NCBI RefSeq assembly: GCF_050908995.1
Contig: NC_135121.1
Location: 18,352,001-18,416,000, forward strand
DNA length: 64,000 bases
Source of the DNA: Andrena cerasifolii
Lineage: Eukaryota; Arthropoda; Insecta; Hymenoptera; Andrenidae
Direction: 5' to 3'
The notes beneath the pieces are model-generated. The model was not told where the DNA came from, did no database searches, and worked only from the letters and a program-made list of their open reading frames with translations. The position numbers and the translations under genes were made by a program. Shown one piece after another: positions 36,037 through 47,992 of the stretch (positions are counted from its first letter, which is position 1; every line of letters begins with the position of its first letter).

Positions 36037-39000
36037 TAGGAAAGTATGTAATTCCTTTGAATTCTCGGGTGTGGATGGGTTTTAATATTCTTTGGAACGT
36101 AGTTTGGCAGACGCTGGACTACAGAAGTGATGGATCGTGTTTGAGAAGGTTGCAACGTGACGCAACGTATCGTGTGAGCACGTGAAGCGAAATACAACCA
36201 GTCCAGAATCGTACGCACACGTCGAATTTCCGAACACCTGTGGTTTTATAATTGCGCCTCTCACCTCGAACCTATACTTAGGGGCTGTGCGATCATTGCG
36301 CATCTAGAAAGTACCGAAGAAATCACGGAAATTCTCGTTCCCCTGGAAAAAAGGAGCACGCGGAATGGGCCATCGAGTTCCGACTCTTCGGCTACCAACG
36401 TTTCTGGGAACGCGATGGTTATTACGCGTGATTGGGATCGCTCGGTAATCCCCCTTCCCCGAAGATCGGCATTTAGGTCCATAAACGAGCCATTTTTACA
36501 CCGACAATTTAGATTTCGTATCATAGAGGAGAAGCCTCTCGCAAACGTTGCTTGATTTTCATGTACTCCGCTCGATGAGTTTAGAAATGCGATTCGATTG
36601 AAAATTACACGTTACGTGGGAATGATTCATGGGAATATTATTGGTGGTCTTTGATCAGGTGGGTCATTATTTAATGGCGATGCTAGCAGTATAAAGAAAT
36701 TGATTTCTAGATTATTGGAGACCCTCCTTTCTGTGTTTCCTGTAATGGAGTCGTTTGAGGTTTCTGCTCTCAAAGGTGGTCTTTTGTGGATTATACGAAA
36801 TAAATAGTATTCTGCTTCTTCTAACTCCTCGTTTATCCAAAACATCGACTGGATTCGAGATGAAGGCATTAGGATTATTAGGACATTTTGTGTGTAAAAA
36901 TAAGGGTAATGACTAATATTAACTTCTTTCGTACTTTTTTCTATTTCTTTTCGTAATTTTACTAGCTCAAGTAGCAGTTAAGTTGTTGCAGGACAATCGA
37001 TTAGTCGTCGAGTGTGTAAACACGTTAAATGTGTTTTCCATAGTGGGGGTCGGCCGACACCAGTCAGGGTTATCATCCCTTCACGCATTAGGGTGGCCAC
37101 CCTCTTCGCATGACGCGACCCCCGACTCTTTCGACATCAATGAATACAGTCGACCTTAGGGTCATATTCATTTCGGTGTCACGATTATTCATTCTGCGTC
37201 ATTGAATGTAGGTAAATACTCGATAACATCTCCATGACACTTTTCAACCCCCATGCAGATTTCATGATCGACTATTTTCAAGTACACAACTGACGTCCTT
37301 TTATATTCCGGTTACTTATACAGTTAATGCTTGTTTATTTCATCGTGGATACTTTCCCAAAGTTTGCTATTGGAAAATAGCAGAATTTTCAGGGGTTAAT
37401 TTCACCCCCTTCGAGTGAATTTTTGAAGGGTGAAGCAAACAAAAATTGCGTTGTAATCAAGAAGAAATCCCCTACATACTCACAAGTTTCAGAATTTTTT
37501 GAATTTTCGGGTTTGGGATCTTCCCTTGTGAGTCTGAAGTTCGCAGCAATTTTTCCAATTCTGTCCCTTATATCGTCAGCAATGCAAACTACCATTATAC
37601 CAAAATGTTAAACAAAGATCCTCATAGTAGATAAATCTCGATATTTTTGATCATTTTAGAAAATGGTTGTCGCGATATCTGAAATTCTACTTGACCGATG
37701 GGGCCCATCTTGTGCACGCATCTTCAGCAGAAGTATCGCTATCGTTCCTAGAAAAATTAGGCCAAAATACTATTCATTTCTAATTTTGATTAATTTCATA
37801 GCTCGAAAAAGACGAAGCAAAATCGCGAAAGTCGACACTTCATGTTCAAATTACAGCCATTTTAAGAATTTTTGAAATTCCAATCCAACTCTGCTGCCAC
37901 CGATAGTCAAGCCCGAATAATTTAAGAATCTTTTGGTTTCTTTATTTCGGATGAACAGAACGACCAGAATAATGGCAACAAATCGGGCAATTTTTGTCGA
38001 GGTGGTTGGCTTTCATGAGCTGTGGCGCCATCTTTATTTCATATTCTCAAACAAACAAAATTTGTGTTCATAGTTTAAAACATAATAAATATGCAGCAAA
38101 AAGTTTAGCGTACAAATCTTTCATTAAGTCCATAAAAAAAATCCTGAAAAATCAGTAGAATACCCCCTTCACACACCGGAGTATCAAAAAGAAAATTTTG
38201 CAAGTTGATCATTCGACGAAATAGCCAGAAAAGGCGAACGCAATCGAAATTGCAAACGATTCACAGGGTCTTCCTTACACGGCTCCCACCCTTGCGCACC
38301 AAGGGTGGTAAACTCCTGAGGTGTATCGTGTGTCACGTGGCGCGTGGATCTCGGCTCAGCGGTAGCTTACCAAAGGATTACCAGCGCATTCTGCTACTAC
38401 CAGATAACACTGTGTAAGTTGTCAACCGTTCACACCAGTTTTCGGTGGCGTGGCCCCTCTCGTCGCTCGAAATAATTGAACTCCTCTGGTCCCACATCAC
38501 CGGGCCCCTGCGATCCGAGAGATCCCAGATAACGACCGGCTCGTAATTGGATGATTTTCATGGGGAACGGTTCTGGGCTGAAGGCAAACGATAAAACCGC
38601 GGATAAAGGCACCGATTCCCGCTGATTTTCGTCCCTCTTTTCGCGCCTGCCCGCCGCGGCCCTCCGACGCGTTACGTAAGGGTGAACGGTCTCGTTACGT
38701 TTAATTTTTTCCATCGAATTGCTCGCGGGAGCGTAACAATGGACAGCGCATGACCGTCGACGCTGCAGCAACAATGGGGAAAACGTGGATCGTCAAGTTT
38801 TCCGCGAAGTTACCCGCGCAAACTGGCGGCTTGTTAATTAGCAACTTTGCAAGGGAATGGGAATGATTTCACTTTCCGCGCCATGGGTATTCATGAGCCC
38901 TGATTCGTTGATTTACCGTCGAATCGATTGTGCTCCCGCGAAATCGTTAACTCGATACCGCAGGCGTGAGAATATTCTTCGAAAGAGACGTGGCATTAAA

Positions 39001-39974
39001 GATTCAGGATAATTAGTCTCGCGTTGGTGTGAGGTGTCAGTGTGATATTAAGAACTGCCTTTTAATTATTATTTAAATATTGCAGGAGGGAGGCAATTAC
39101 ACGATTCGATATTTCTTAGAACGGCCATCCGAAGAGAGGATACATTTTCGCGCGTAAGGGTAGTTAAGCCGGCTCGCATGATAATAAAATACGCGACACG
39201 CTTGCCAGCCGGTCGACTTCGCGCAATTTCACAGACTGCCCATTGAATGTAGCCAGCTTTAACGCGACTGCGTCTTTCCGCATTAAAGATTCACTGTTGG
39301 GCGGGTAATCGCGTAATGAAAATATAGGAGGCGGAGGGCGCAGTTAATACTCACCAATTCCTTCTCCTGGCTTCTTCTTCGACGGCGCATTCAGTCATTA
39401 GCGTGTCCGGGCCGTCAATTAAGCTTATAAGCTTAATACAAAATGTTTTAAAGGCGGCCTCGGACGAGAAAGGAGGCACGAACGATTTCGCGCTGCAAAT
39501 CTTCGCCCCTCCCTCCCCCTCCCTCCTCCAGGATTGTGCTCGAGCGAAAACGACGATGATTGTTGAATAAAATAAAAGGGACGTGCGTGCAGCTCCGGGG
39601 TAGAACGTTTTAAGTACCCAATTAAAGGGCCCGCGGCTTTCCTTTTCGTGCTTTAATTGGACGGTTTTCGCAGCGCGAAGAGGTTTCCGGTACAAAATTG
39701 CGGTTTGGCAAAACGCGTTGCACACCGCGTCGGAATGCCCGACATCCATCATCCGCGCGATAAAAGTAGTTTAATTGAACCTCAGCTGAAATCCAACGGG
39801 GCGTTTAAATGCGGGGACGTCTCTTACTTACCTCGCCACCTCCTGCGACCCCCGCAGTTTTTCTTTCTCGCTTCATTGCGGAAGCGAATATGAGCTTTCT
39901 TCCGAATAGTGGAACTGAGATAGTACTACGATTTCTGATAATAGCGAAAATCATATTTTAAAGAATATTACATA
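36037..39974. other. Intergenic; nothing recognised
   Basis: 37390-38170 is AT-rich and has the texture of old repeat DNA (TTAATTTCACCCCCTTC near one side and TACCCCCTTC near the other), but no clean ends. 38200-39880 is GC-rich. Confidence 0.4.
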
Positions 39975-40938
39975 TAGGGGAAAGGTGGGATAGTTGATGA
40001 CAGTTTTGATTTTTTATTAAAATAATAATAATGGTTTGCTTTGATTGTATTTAATTATTTAAATTGTGATTCTTGGAGTATTCTCAATAAACTTGTACAA
40101 AGAGAGCTGGACACTAATTTTAACGACTGAACTTAAACATTTCTTGGCAGTGACGTTATGCACAAAAATCTTCCACTGAAGAGGAGACTTGATCAGTGAA
40201 CTTTACGAGTAAATAACACATTAATTTTCTAAAAAATATTTATTATCTTAGTCAATAACATGAAATAAAGGATATATCATAAAAAGACAGTAAACTATAA
40301 TTAACTTGAAAGAATTACTGAAAAAACAAAACCGAAGGATTAAACTCCGTAACATAAAACAATATAAATGCATTCTTAAAAGACATTTCGCTTAGATACC
40401 ATCTGATTAAGATGATGATGAAGAAAATATTTTCTTTCTAACTTTCTTTGCCGTATTTTTCTGTTTCATTAGCGGTTCTATGGTTCTTTTTTGTGAATTT
40501 TCAGCTGCTCAAGTATCTCACCTCACGCACTGGTCAAGTATCCCTCAATGCACCCGATTTGGAAAAGATGAAAAATTAACTTAAAATTGAAAATTACCTT
40601 AAATATTTAGATCAATCAATAAATAGCATTAATAGACCAGAAATTGCTGCTTTTACTTAATACAACTCATTACTCAAATCGTTGAAAATGCAACCTTCAC
40701 TCGAAAAGGAGGAAGAACAAGGTGATCGCGTAATATTTACGTTTTGGCTGCAAATAAGATCGAAGCTTCTAACAACATTATTCTATGCTCGCGAAAGAAA
40801 ACTGCAACATGAAGCGTAGCGATAATACAAAGAATACCACAGTAACGCGACAGCAGGCACAAATTTCCAATACCTATATTAATTAAAAAACTAATGTGAT
40901 CATGTATCCCCGCTGATAAACACTCCATCTTTCCCCTA
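39975..40938. mobile_element. Probable TA-bounded non-autonomous element, 964 bp
   Basis: The left end TAGGGGAAAGGTGGGATAGT and the inverted right end TAGGGGAAAGATGGAGTG match over the first 14 bases with one difference. The interior is AT-rich (about 40000-40700) and has no transposase. Both edges include TA. Confidence 0.45.
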
Positions 40939-42983
40939 CAGTTACCAAATAAGTCCCAGCGACAGTACCTAACAGAAAATCCTTCCCGCTCGATTCTCCC
41001 TTTTCTCGCGCAAATCCAAAGCGTTTCTGGCCAACGGGGCGATCAAAGAACGACGGGTTCTTTCGTGCCCTAATTGGATGATTTTCGCGACGCAGTACGT
41101 TTCCAATGAAGAATCGCGGGTTCGACGGTACGCCGCGTCACGCGGCGAGCACGGACGGTAGCCAGGATGTTCCTTTTTGCCGCGGCCGGTCGTCGTTGCC
41201 GTCGCGCGCGACGAGCGTCCTTTCTTTCCTTCCGCAGAAAGCATTCGGGGGCACCGCGAGCAGAGCTCGAACAATTTTAATTCCTCAATCGCGGCCGGTG
41301 CTCCAGAAGGAAACGGATGCTGAACGAAAGGGCGAAAGAGGGGGGCGGAGGCGAGGAAGAAAAGGGAGATCGTCGATGGAAGAAACAAGGAGGGCCCGTT
41401 GCGCCCCACAAATAATTGGGCAAAACTGCTTCTGGCGAATAATTACTCGAATGATTGAAGGCAGGGGACCCCTCCCCTAGGCCTCCTCTTCCTCCTTTCT
41501 CCCCTGTAGGAGAGCCGATCTCTCTAACGAAAGCCCAACGAAATCCAAGAAATAAGCGGAAGCAAAAAGGCCGATGCACTTTGCGGTTTGCGGCCAGCGA
41601 AGGCCTCGAATTCTGTTCAAACGAGCCTTGTTAACCAGCCCGAGGAAGTTAGATAATGGCCGAGTAGTCTCGCGGAATTGTGGCGGAGAAAGTGGATTTT
41701 GTAAATAAATTGACCGCATTCGATGATGTCATTATCTGCCTACGATCACACTTCTGCATGAAACGCGGATTTTTTATTTATTCTTTTTTGACAGTGTTTG
41801 TCGTTGCAGTGGTTACAGATTCTCCAGGTATGAACTTATTTAATTACTAATTCACTAATTAGAAAGAGTTGATTCTGCCATTAGCATTAGAATTCATAAA
41901 GTGATATACAAATGTACTTGCATATACAGAAGCTCCAGTGTTTAGTAAAAATATTAGCATTTTATTAAATCTCTCGAATTCTCAATAATTGTGTAAGATA
42001 AAATTCAAGCACGAGTAATAATCTACTAGGTGCAAACACCTCTCGCGTTTCCAACCCGAAATCAGTTAATCGTGTCGAGTTTCCTAAGAACCTATCCCGA
42101 TTCCACTGGAGAGGTGCTTGTGGTTTGTCGAACGTTAACGGTCACAGCGATTTTCAGGAGAGAACGCAGGGAACGGGCGAAACGCGCCACGATTGACTCG
42201 AATCTGTCGCTACCCCGTTACAGGGTTCTTCTTTCCGTGGCTGTCGCGAGGAATGGGCGATTTTTTGCCGATGGAAGGACGAATCCCATGATCGCCGGCT
42301 CGTCCAATCGAGCCCGGCGGATTTAATTGATATTGCCCCGGCCCGTCGACTTTTAATTCGTAATAAATTTCGATCATGCGCCGCGAGATTTATGAAGTTA
42401 CATCGAGCCAGCCACGACCGTCCGTCCATCTTTCTAACCCCGCGCCGGCAAAATTCGCCAGCGGAGTTTGGCGAGTTTATGGCAACTGTCACTCCTCGTC
42501 GATTTACGAGGGGGATGAGCAGGAGACGGGCGATCTAAATTTGGTGCGCCCGGCCGCGACTCCGGATGCTCCCGATCCATCGAATCCGTAAAAACGTAAT
42601 GACTTTCATACGGCTCGGCGGGATTAATTCGAGACGGGAATACGTAATTACGCTGGTAACGATAAGGTAAGGGTTTTCGTGCCACAGGCTAGAACCGCTC
42701 GCCTGCTTCAATTGAAACATTGATTGATACCTGTCGGCCGATCAGCTTTCATGGAATCTGGACCGATCGTTCCTCAGAGTGTTATAAAAAAGACGGTTTC
42801 ACGACATGGAGGGGAATGAACTCCAGGCAGTCAGGGGTTAGGAAAATGAACCGTGCCAGGGTTGGAAATAATGTTTGAGATTGATGGTGTGATACTCTCG
42901 TTTACTCTAGGTTTACAATGTGTAAACAATTAAAATACACCGTATAACCGATAAAAGTTACTTGACAGCTTCCTATGGTATGC
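40939..42983. other. Intergenic GC-rich island
   Basis: Open frames overlap on both strands with no protein-like text. Confidence 0.4.
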
Positions 42984-43180
42984 AGGGACAAACGTAACGG
43001 CGTCATGAAAGTAACGCGTCTTCTCCTCCCCTCCCACAAATATTTTCAAAACTTTTGCTTTACACAGTTACATGTGTGTAGTATCTCTTTTATTGTACTG
43101 AGTGACGCTGAGCAGTAACGCGAATCGTATACCCTGGGCAAGCTAAATTTGTTATTTAGATCATTCAGGTAAGTTTCTCC

Positions 43181-43554
43181 TAAGGTGAATGTCCCAAATT
43201 CTGCTGATTTAAGAGGTAACTCGTCATAAAGAAGGTGTAAAAAATTTGTTTGTGATCAAAATTTGCAAAGTAATTGATTAATTCTTTAATAATAAATCAA
43301 CCAATTCAAAAACTATTTAAGAAAGATATTTCAAGATGTTTAACTGTTAGTAATTTGTAATTAAATATATAATGCTCTAAATGTTCGTATTTCTGCTCAT
43401 ATTGCCCCAAGCTCGTGCAACACTCGCGTAAATGTTTAAATAATTTAGAATTATTTTGTTGCAACAATAGTAGAAACGTAACGCATATAATAATAAGAAA
43501 AATACGTAATTAGCAGAAATGGGAACATGAGCAGAAATTGGGACATTCACCTTA
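43181..43554. mobile_element. MITE copy 2 of the AGGTGAATGTC family, with about 120-bp internal extra segment
   Basis: Same termini and TA flanks as 21849-22102, in the opposite orientation. Shared interior includes AAGAAGGTGTAAAAAATTTG and AAGATATTTCAAGATGTTTA. About 120 bp in the middle (roughly 43370-43490) is absent from copy 1. Confidence 0.7.
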
Positions 43555-43917
43555 TTTTGTTTTTGTTGTTGTTGTTAATATTCATAGTTAAACTATAGAT
43601 ATTAAACCAATTATTTGCTAGAGCGTTCTTAGATAATGTCTTTATACGTTCCTGTATTTGATTTCCAACAAGTCAGTTCTATTTTGAGAAATATAACTGG
43701 GGACAAAAGTAACACGTCGCTCTGGGGACGAAAGTAACATGTTACTTGGGCCATCAAAATAGCATACAGGATACAAATTCTTCAGATGATAATGATTGTC
43801 TATGTCTGGTTTGTTTGGAGCCTTTCATTGAAAGCTGCTGGAGAGAGAAGTGGGTCCAATGTCTAGATTTTAAGGGTTAGTCCCACAAAGACTGCACCAT
43901 GGGTGATCTTCACTACA

Positions 43918-44218
43918 TACTGTAGAGCGTCAATTATCCGAACCGTCGATTATCCGAACCAGTGCTGCATCATCGCTATCCCCATCACTTCTTCGAATCA
44001 GTGTAGCGGTACCGGTTGATTCATTGACTTTTGCGTAATGTAAATTAACGCAGTAGTACTCCTGTATTTAATAGGTAATTATTTGTGTAATTCCTATAGT
44101 TATAAGCTATGTAAAGTACACACATGCTTCATTCTCCGAATTATTCAATTATCCGAACAATTCGAATTTCCGAACCACCTCGGTTCCAAGCAGTTCGGAT
44201 AATTGACGCTCTACTGTA
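43918..44218. mobile_element. Pogo/Tigger-like MITE, 301 bp
   Basis: The left TA+CTGTAGAGCGTCAATTATCC and the inverted right TA+CAGTAGAGCGTCAATTATCC differ at one base. Further ATTATCCGAAC copies lie inside both ends. CAGT...ATTATCCGAA ends with a TA target are typical of the pogo/Tigger branch of Tc1/mariner. No transposase. Confidence 0.65.
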
Positions 44219-45374
44219 TGTCATCATTTTAATTCGGAGTAAAATTTATTTGTTTTTATCATTACTTAAAATATGTTTATTTAAATGTTTGTTATCGTTT
44301 CTTTATACTAAAAAATCCTATTTTGTGTTAGTTTCTACTTGATTCCCCTAAAAATAATTAGTGTTACTTTCGTTCCCACGGTATGTTTCTTCCCTCCTAC
44401 CCCTGCAGGGCAAAAGTAACAATGACAGTCACTGCGGAAAGCTGCCATAACTCTTTGACTACTTAGCACGTAAGGCTGAATCTGGGCTGAAATGATAGAC
44501 CAAGAAACATACAATCTTAAGGTATAATTTTTTGTATATCTGTAAAAGATAATTGTAGACTAGGCCAAATGTAGAAAGTGTTACTTTCATCAAATTCTTG
44601 GTTTGTACTCGACGGGAACTTCCTACCTGCTGGTGGAAGAAACTGTTGCTTCCCTTGACGTTACAAAATTCTAATACTATAAGTACCTACCGATTATCCT
44701 ATTAATTGAATACAGCTTTCAATAACTTATTCTCCAATTTTATCACATTATTTTTCGCCATTTCTAACCGTGGTACGAATCTGTAAAATTCACCCTCCAC
44801 TTCTTCCCGGCAATCTTAATCCTCGCGCGTTCCGTCCAAAGCTCAACGTCCGAAAAACAGAAAGCACGAGATTCCAGGCATAAAGCCACCACGCACCACA
44901 ATTAATAAGATGTCGTGCCTCGGAAGGTCCTCGCTAGCCATCTCGACCCCGATCTCCATCGCTCGCAAGATTAAACACCGAAGATCTTCGACAACCAAAA
45001 TTATTCGAACGCGCAGCGTGCCGATCTTCTCTCCCTCTCTCGTTCCCTCCGCACCGGTGCCACGAGAGATTGCCCAATGCCTGCCTCCCGAAAGCAGCCG
45101 ATCGCGTTGCCGATACCGACGAGGTGGCCCAAAAATCTCGTTCCACTCTTCCAGCCGAGATTTTCCAGATCCCTGGTGTGCGCGCGTTCGCCACGGTGGC
45201 GACAAACGACCTCGCGTTTACTCACCTGCGTTCGACGGCACCTGTGCACAGCCAATCAGGCCGAATTCACTCGCGGTACCGCGTATATCTTCGTTAACGC
45301 GGGCACCGGGGCCCGACAGACCGTAGAGAAGAGCGCGGAACGAGAGCGGCCGAAGAGCGAACGGGGGAGGGTGT

Positions 45375-45388
45375 GGGGGGGGGGGGGG
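45375..45388 (+). repeat. G homopolymer (14)
   Basis: An uninterrupted run of 14 G, followed by A, G, A and a further four-G block. It could form a quadruplex and is a likely sequencing-error site. Confidence 0.85.
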
Positions 45389-46153
45389 AGAGGGGTCGGC
45401 AGGGAGAGGCGAGAGCTCGGGGCGACTAACGAGAGAGTAAGAAGACACCGCTCGGTTTGGCCCAGAGGCAACAGACACCGGCAAATTGGGCCGACATATT
45501 TCAGCTCCCGATCCATTTGCAGTTTCGACGTAAAACCAGTCGGTGGAATCCGGCCGCGGACGCGAAATTCTTACGAAACGCCTTAGGAACGATTCTCCCG
45601 TTTTGGGACGAAAATGTCTCTCGGCCGCCACCGTGGACGGAAAGCCGATTTTTATGATGAGTAACGAGGCGACGGGGCCCGCTCGGGGCACGCAGAAACC
45701 GGATTCGCGGCGGGGCAGAACGGCGGAAAAGTAAAGTTGGTCGCGGGTCCTTAATCGGCCGAGTCGTGTCATTACGTGCATAAGGACATCGGTTTTGCCC
45801 TTATTACGGCAGATGGGATTTGTCTCTAAAGGGGCACGCACGGTGGACCGTTCTCAAAGAACCACCGGCAGATATGGAGCCGGAGTTTTTCTAATTAATT
45901 GGTGATACCCGTGACGTGATAGTATCCGAGGACGACGCACGGGATGCCCGATAAAAGGTTCGGGCCGAATTTAGAATGCGCATTGAGAGGATTAAGGGGT
46001 TGAAATACTTGAAATGTAAAATTTATTCACTTTATACTGGACACTTATTCTGTTATTATTATCTTTTAACCTGGCGCGATCGTGCAAATGTAACACCGCA
46101 GTCACAAAGGCAACGTGATAATGCAGCTGACCCAATTATCAGAGGAAGGTAAG

Positions 46154-46171
46154 TATAATAATAATAATAAC

Positions 46172-46203
<32 letters not shown>
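46154..46203 (+). repeat. (AAT)n microsatellite
   Basis: About 16 AAT/ATA triplets with one C interruption (ACAATAAT). Confidence 0.9.
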
Positions 46204-47727
46204 GTCTTTATTACACCATCAAATTGCGTTAGGTTAATACACAGTAGTTTTTTTTTCTTTTCGCGGTGCAATGGGCGAGGTTCAGCGAAATGCTGTTTTA
46301 AAATTCTACCCTAAGGTGTATCTGCGGTGGCCGCGTGAAAACAGATGACACATAATAGTGCGATCAGTTTCCGTGACGGAAAGGCGACACGCTATGACCA
46401 GAGAATCCCTGAACGGGGTGTAAACGACCCACGATGGGACCTTCATGGACCCCCGTGGAGCGCCATGGAGGCTGGCCTATGAACTGTGACATTGGTGCAT
46501 CTGGCAGCGGCTGGGAACATTATTACGTATCTGTCGGCGTGGTGATATATTAACCACTAGGGTGAGCGGTGTTTACTTTGACACCGGAGCTGTTAAATTT
46601 CCCGCATGGAAGGAACGCGCAACTAACAATCGAGTTTCGGGGACAAAGAGAATTCTTTCGTTAAATCCCACTAATAATTAAACAAGGTACCCTCGTCCGA
46701 GACGAGATCCGCGACTTTTTAGCCAGCCGCGCGGCTTCCCGCGATACCATCTGCCACGCTCGCGACTCGGTAATTTAATTAGAAGTGGATGATCGAAAGA
46801 AAACGCGGCTCGTCGGTGCTCGCAATTAAGTTAGAAGGCGTACGCTTATAAATCGAGCGGGGCGCGCCGGGCGAACACCCTCCTCGAGAGTTCACCTGCC
46901 ACCGCGGGCAACATTGTTCGGGAATGAACACGTGATCCATCGGAGATATCGCCGAAAAACCGCTCTCCGTAGCGCAATGAAATCGGAATCTGGACGCGGT
47001 GGCCTTAAGGGGGCCGAACGGGGCGGTCGGGCGAAAAAGAACGCCGTGGAGCCGATGTTATCCGCATGTCGGAGGGCCCTCGGTGGCAGCAAAAACGGGG
47101 GAATTCGGGCAGCATGCTTGTCCGAGGAGTGTAGGTACACCCTGCGGAATCGCGGGCCTGTGCAACAGGATTGATCCACTCTCGCGTACCACGTGAACCA
47201 GGCCGCGCGCTCCTGTGAATCAAGTGACTAAAATGCAATTAACGGCAATTAAAGCTGGGGCCCCTAAAGAGCCAGAACGAGGCAATTTCACTTGGCCTCT
47301 CTTACCGTGCCATCCTCCGTTCTTCTGCTCCTCGTTTCTCCTCTCCTCTCCTCTTCGTTTCATGTTCCTTTTTTACCCCGCAGCGCAGTTTATGCCGCGA
47401 GGCCGTTTCAAGTCTTGCACGGTCCTCGGCAGAATGAAGACGCGAGGGGGCACGGTGCAATTACACGTGGCGAATAAAATAATTGCGATTATATTGCTTG
47501 GCGTGATCGCATAAAGAGGATAAAAAAAATGTGGGTTGCGCGTAATGGAGCAAGGTCGCGGGTATAATTGAGTTGTAAAACGAGGGGGCAGCCGAGGAAC
47601 GACCGTACGATCGCATTCCCTAATGTGGAAGCGCCTTTGTGGATGCGTTCGGTAGGGGAACCAACGAGGTTCTGGACGAATGGGTGGTTTGGGGAAATTT
47701 TGTGGAGCAGATTATTGTGTTCTCGAT

Positions 47728-47984
47728 CAGGGAATCCAACCCGCCCGGAGCGGGTTACTAGTAACATAAGACAGTCTGGTTTAAAAAAAAGAGCAATTTT
47801 TATGAATTTTTTACTCAATGAATAACAAATATAATCGTGCAAAACTTTTTATATAATATTCATCTACTTGTGTCCTGCTCAATTTTTCGGCCAGGTGACC
47901 AGAGTACGGAGCCCCTTAAGTGGCTGTCTGAACTAGACTGTCTTATGTTACTAGTAACCGGCTCCGAGCGGGTTACAATCCCTG
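47728..47984. mobile_element. hAT-like MITE, 257 bp, with 8-bp target duplication
   Basis: The termini CAGGGAATCCAACCCG and inverted CAGGGATTGTAACCCG extend into about 52 bp of inverted repeat containing GGTTACTAGTAACATAAGAC. The flanks TTCTCGAT (47720-47727) and TTATCGAT (47985-47992) agree at 7 of 8 positions. CAGGG ends plus 8-bp duplications point to hAT. Confidence 0.75.
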
Positions 47985-47992
47985 TTATCGAT

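Larger units (their letters stand above)
42984..44600. mobile_element. Nested transposon island with a repeated GGGACAAAAGTAAC motif
   Basis: GGGAC(A/G)AA(A/C)GTAAC-like motifs occur at about 42986, 43698 and 43721 and inverted at about 44362 and 44580, with AAAGTAAC at 44413. Two complete MITEs (43181-43554 and 43918-44218) sit within this span. It looks like an older element interrupted by later insertions; its outer ends are not resolved. Confidence 0.35.
44601..47727. other. Intergenic; GC-rich islands and simple repeats
   Basis: Islands at about 44830-45960 and 46320-47500. A 207-codon minus frame at 45218-45841 is Arg/Pro-rich and overlaps equally long plus frames, so it is judged non-coding. 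Confidence 0.4.

Noticed and set aside
45218..45841. 207-codon minus-strand frame
   Set aside because: Arg/Pro/Ser-rich text in a GC island, overlapped by equally long plus-strand frames, no domain.
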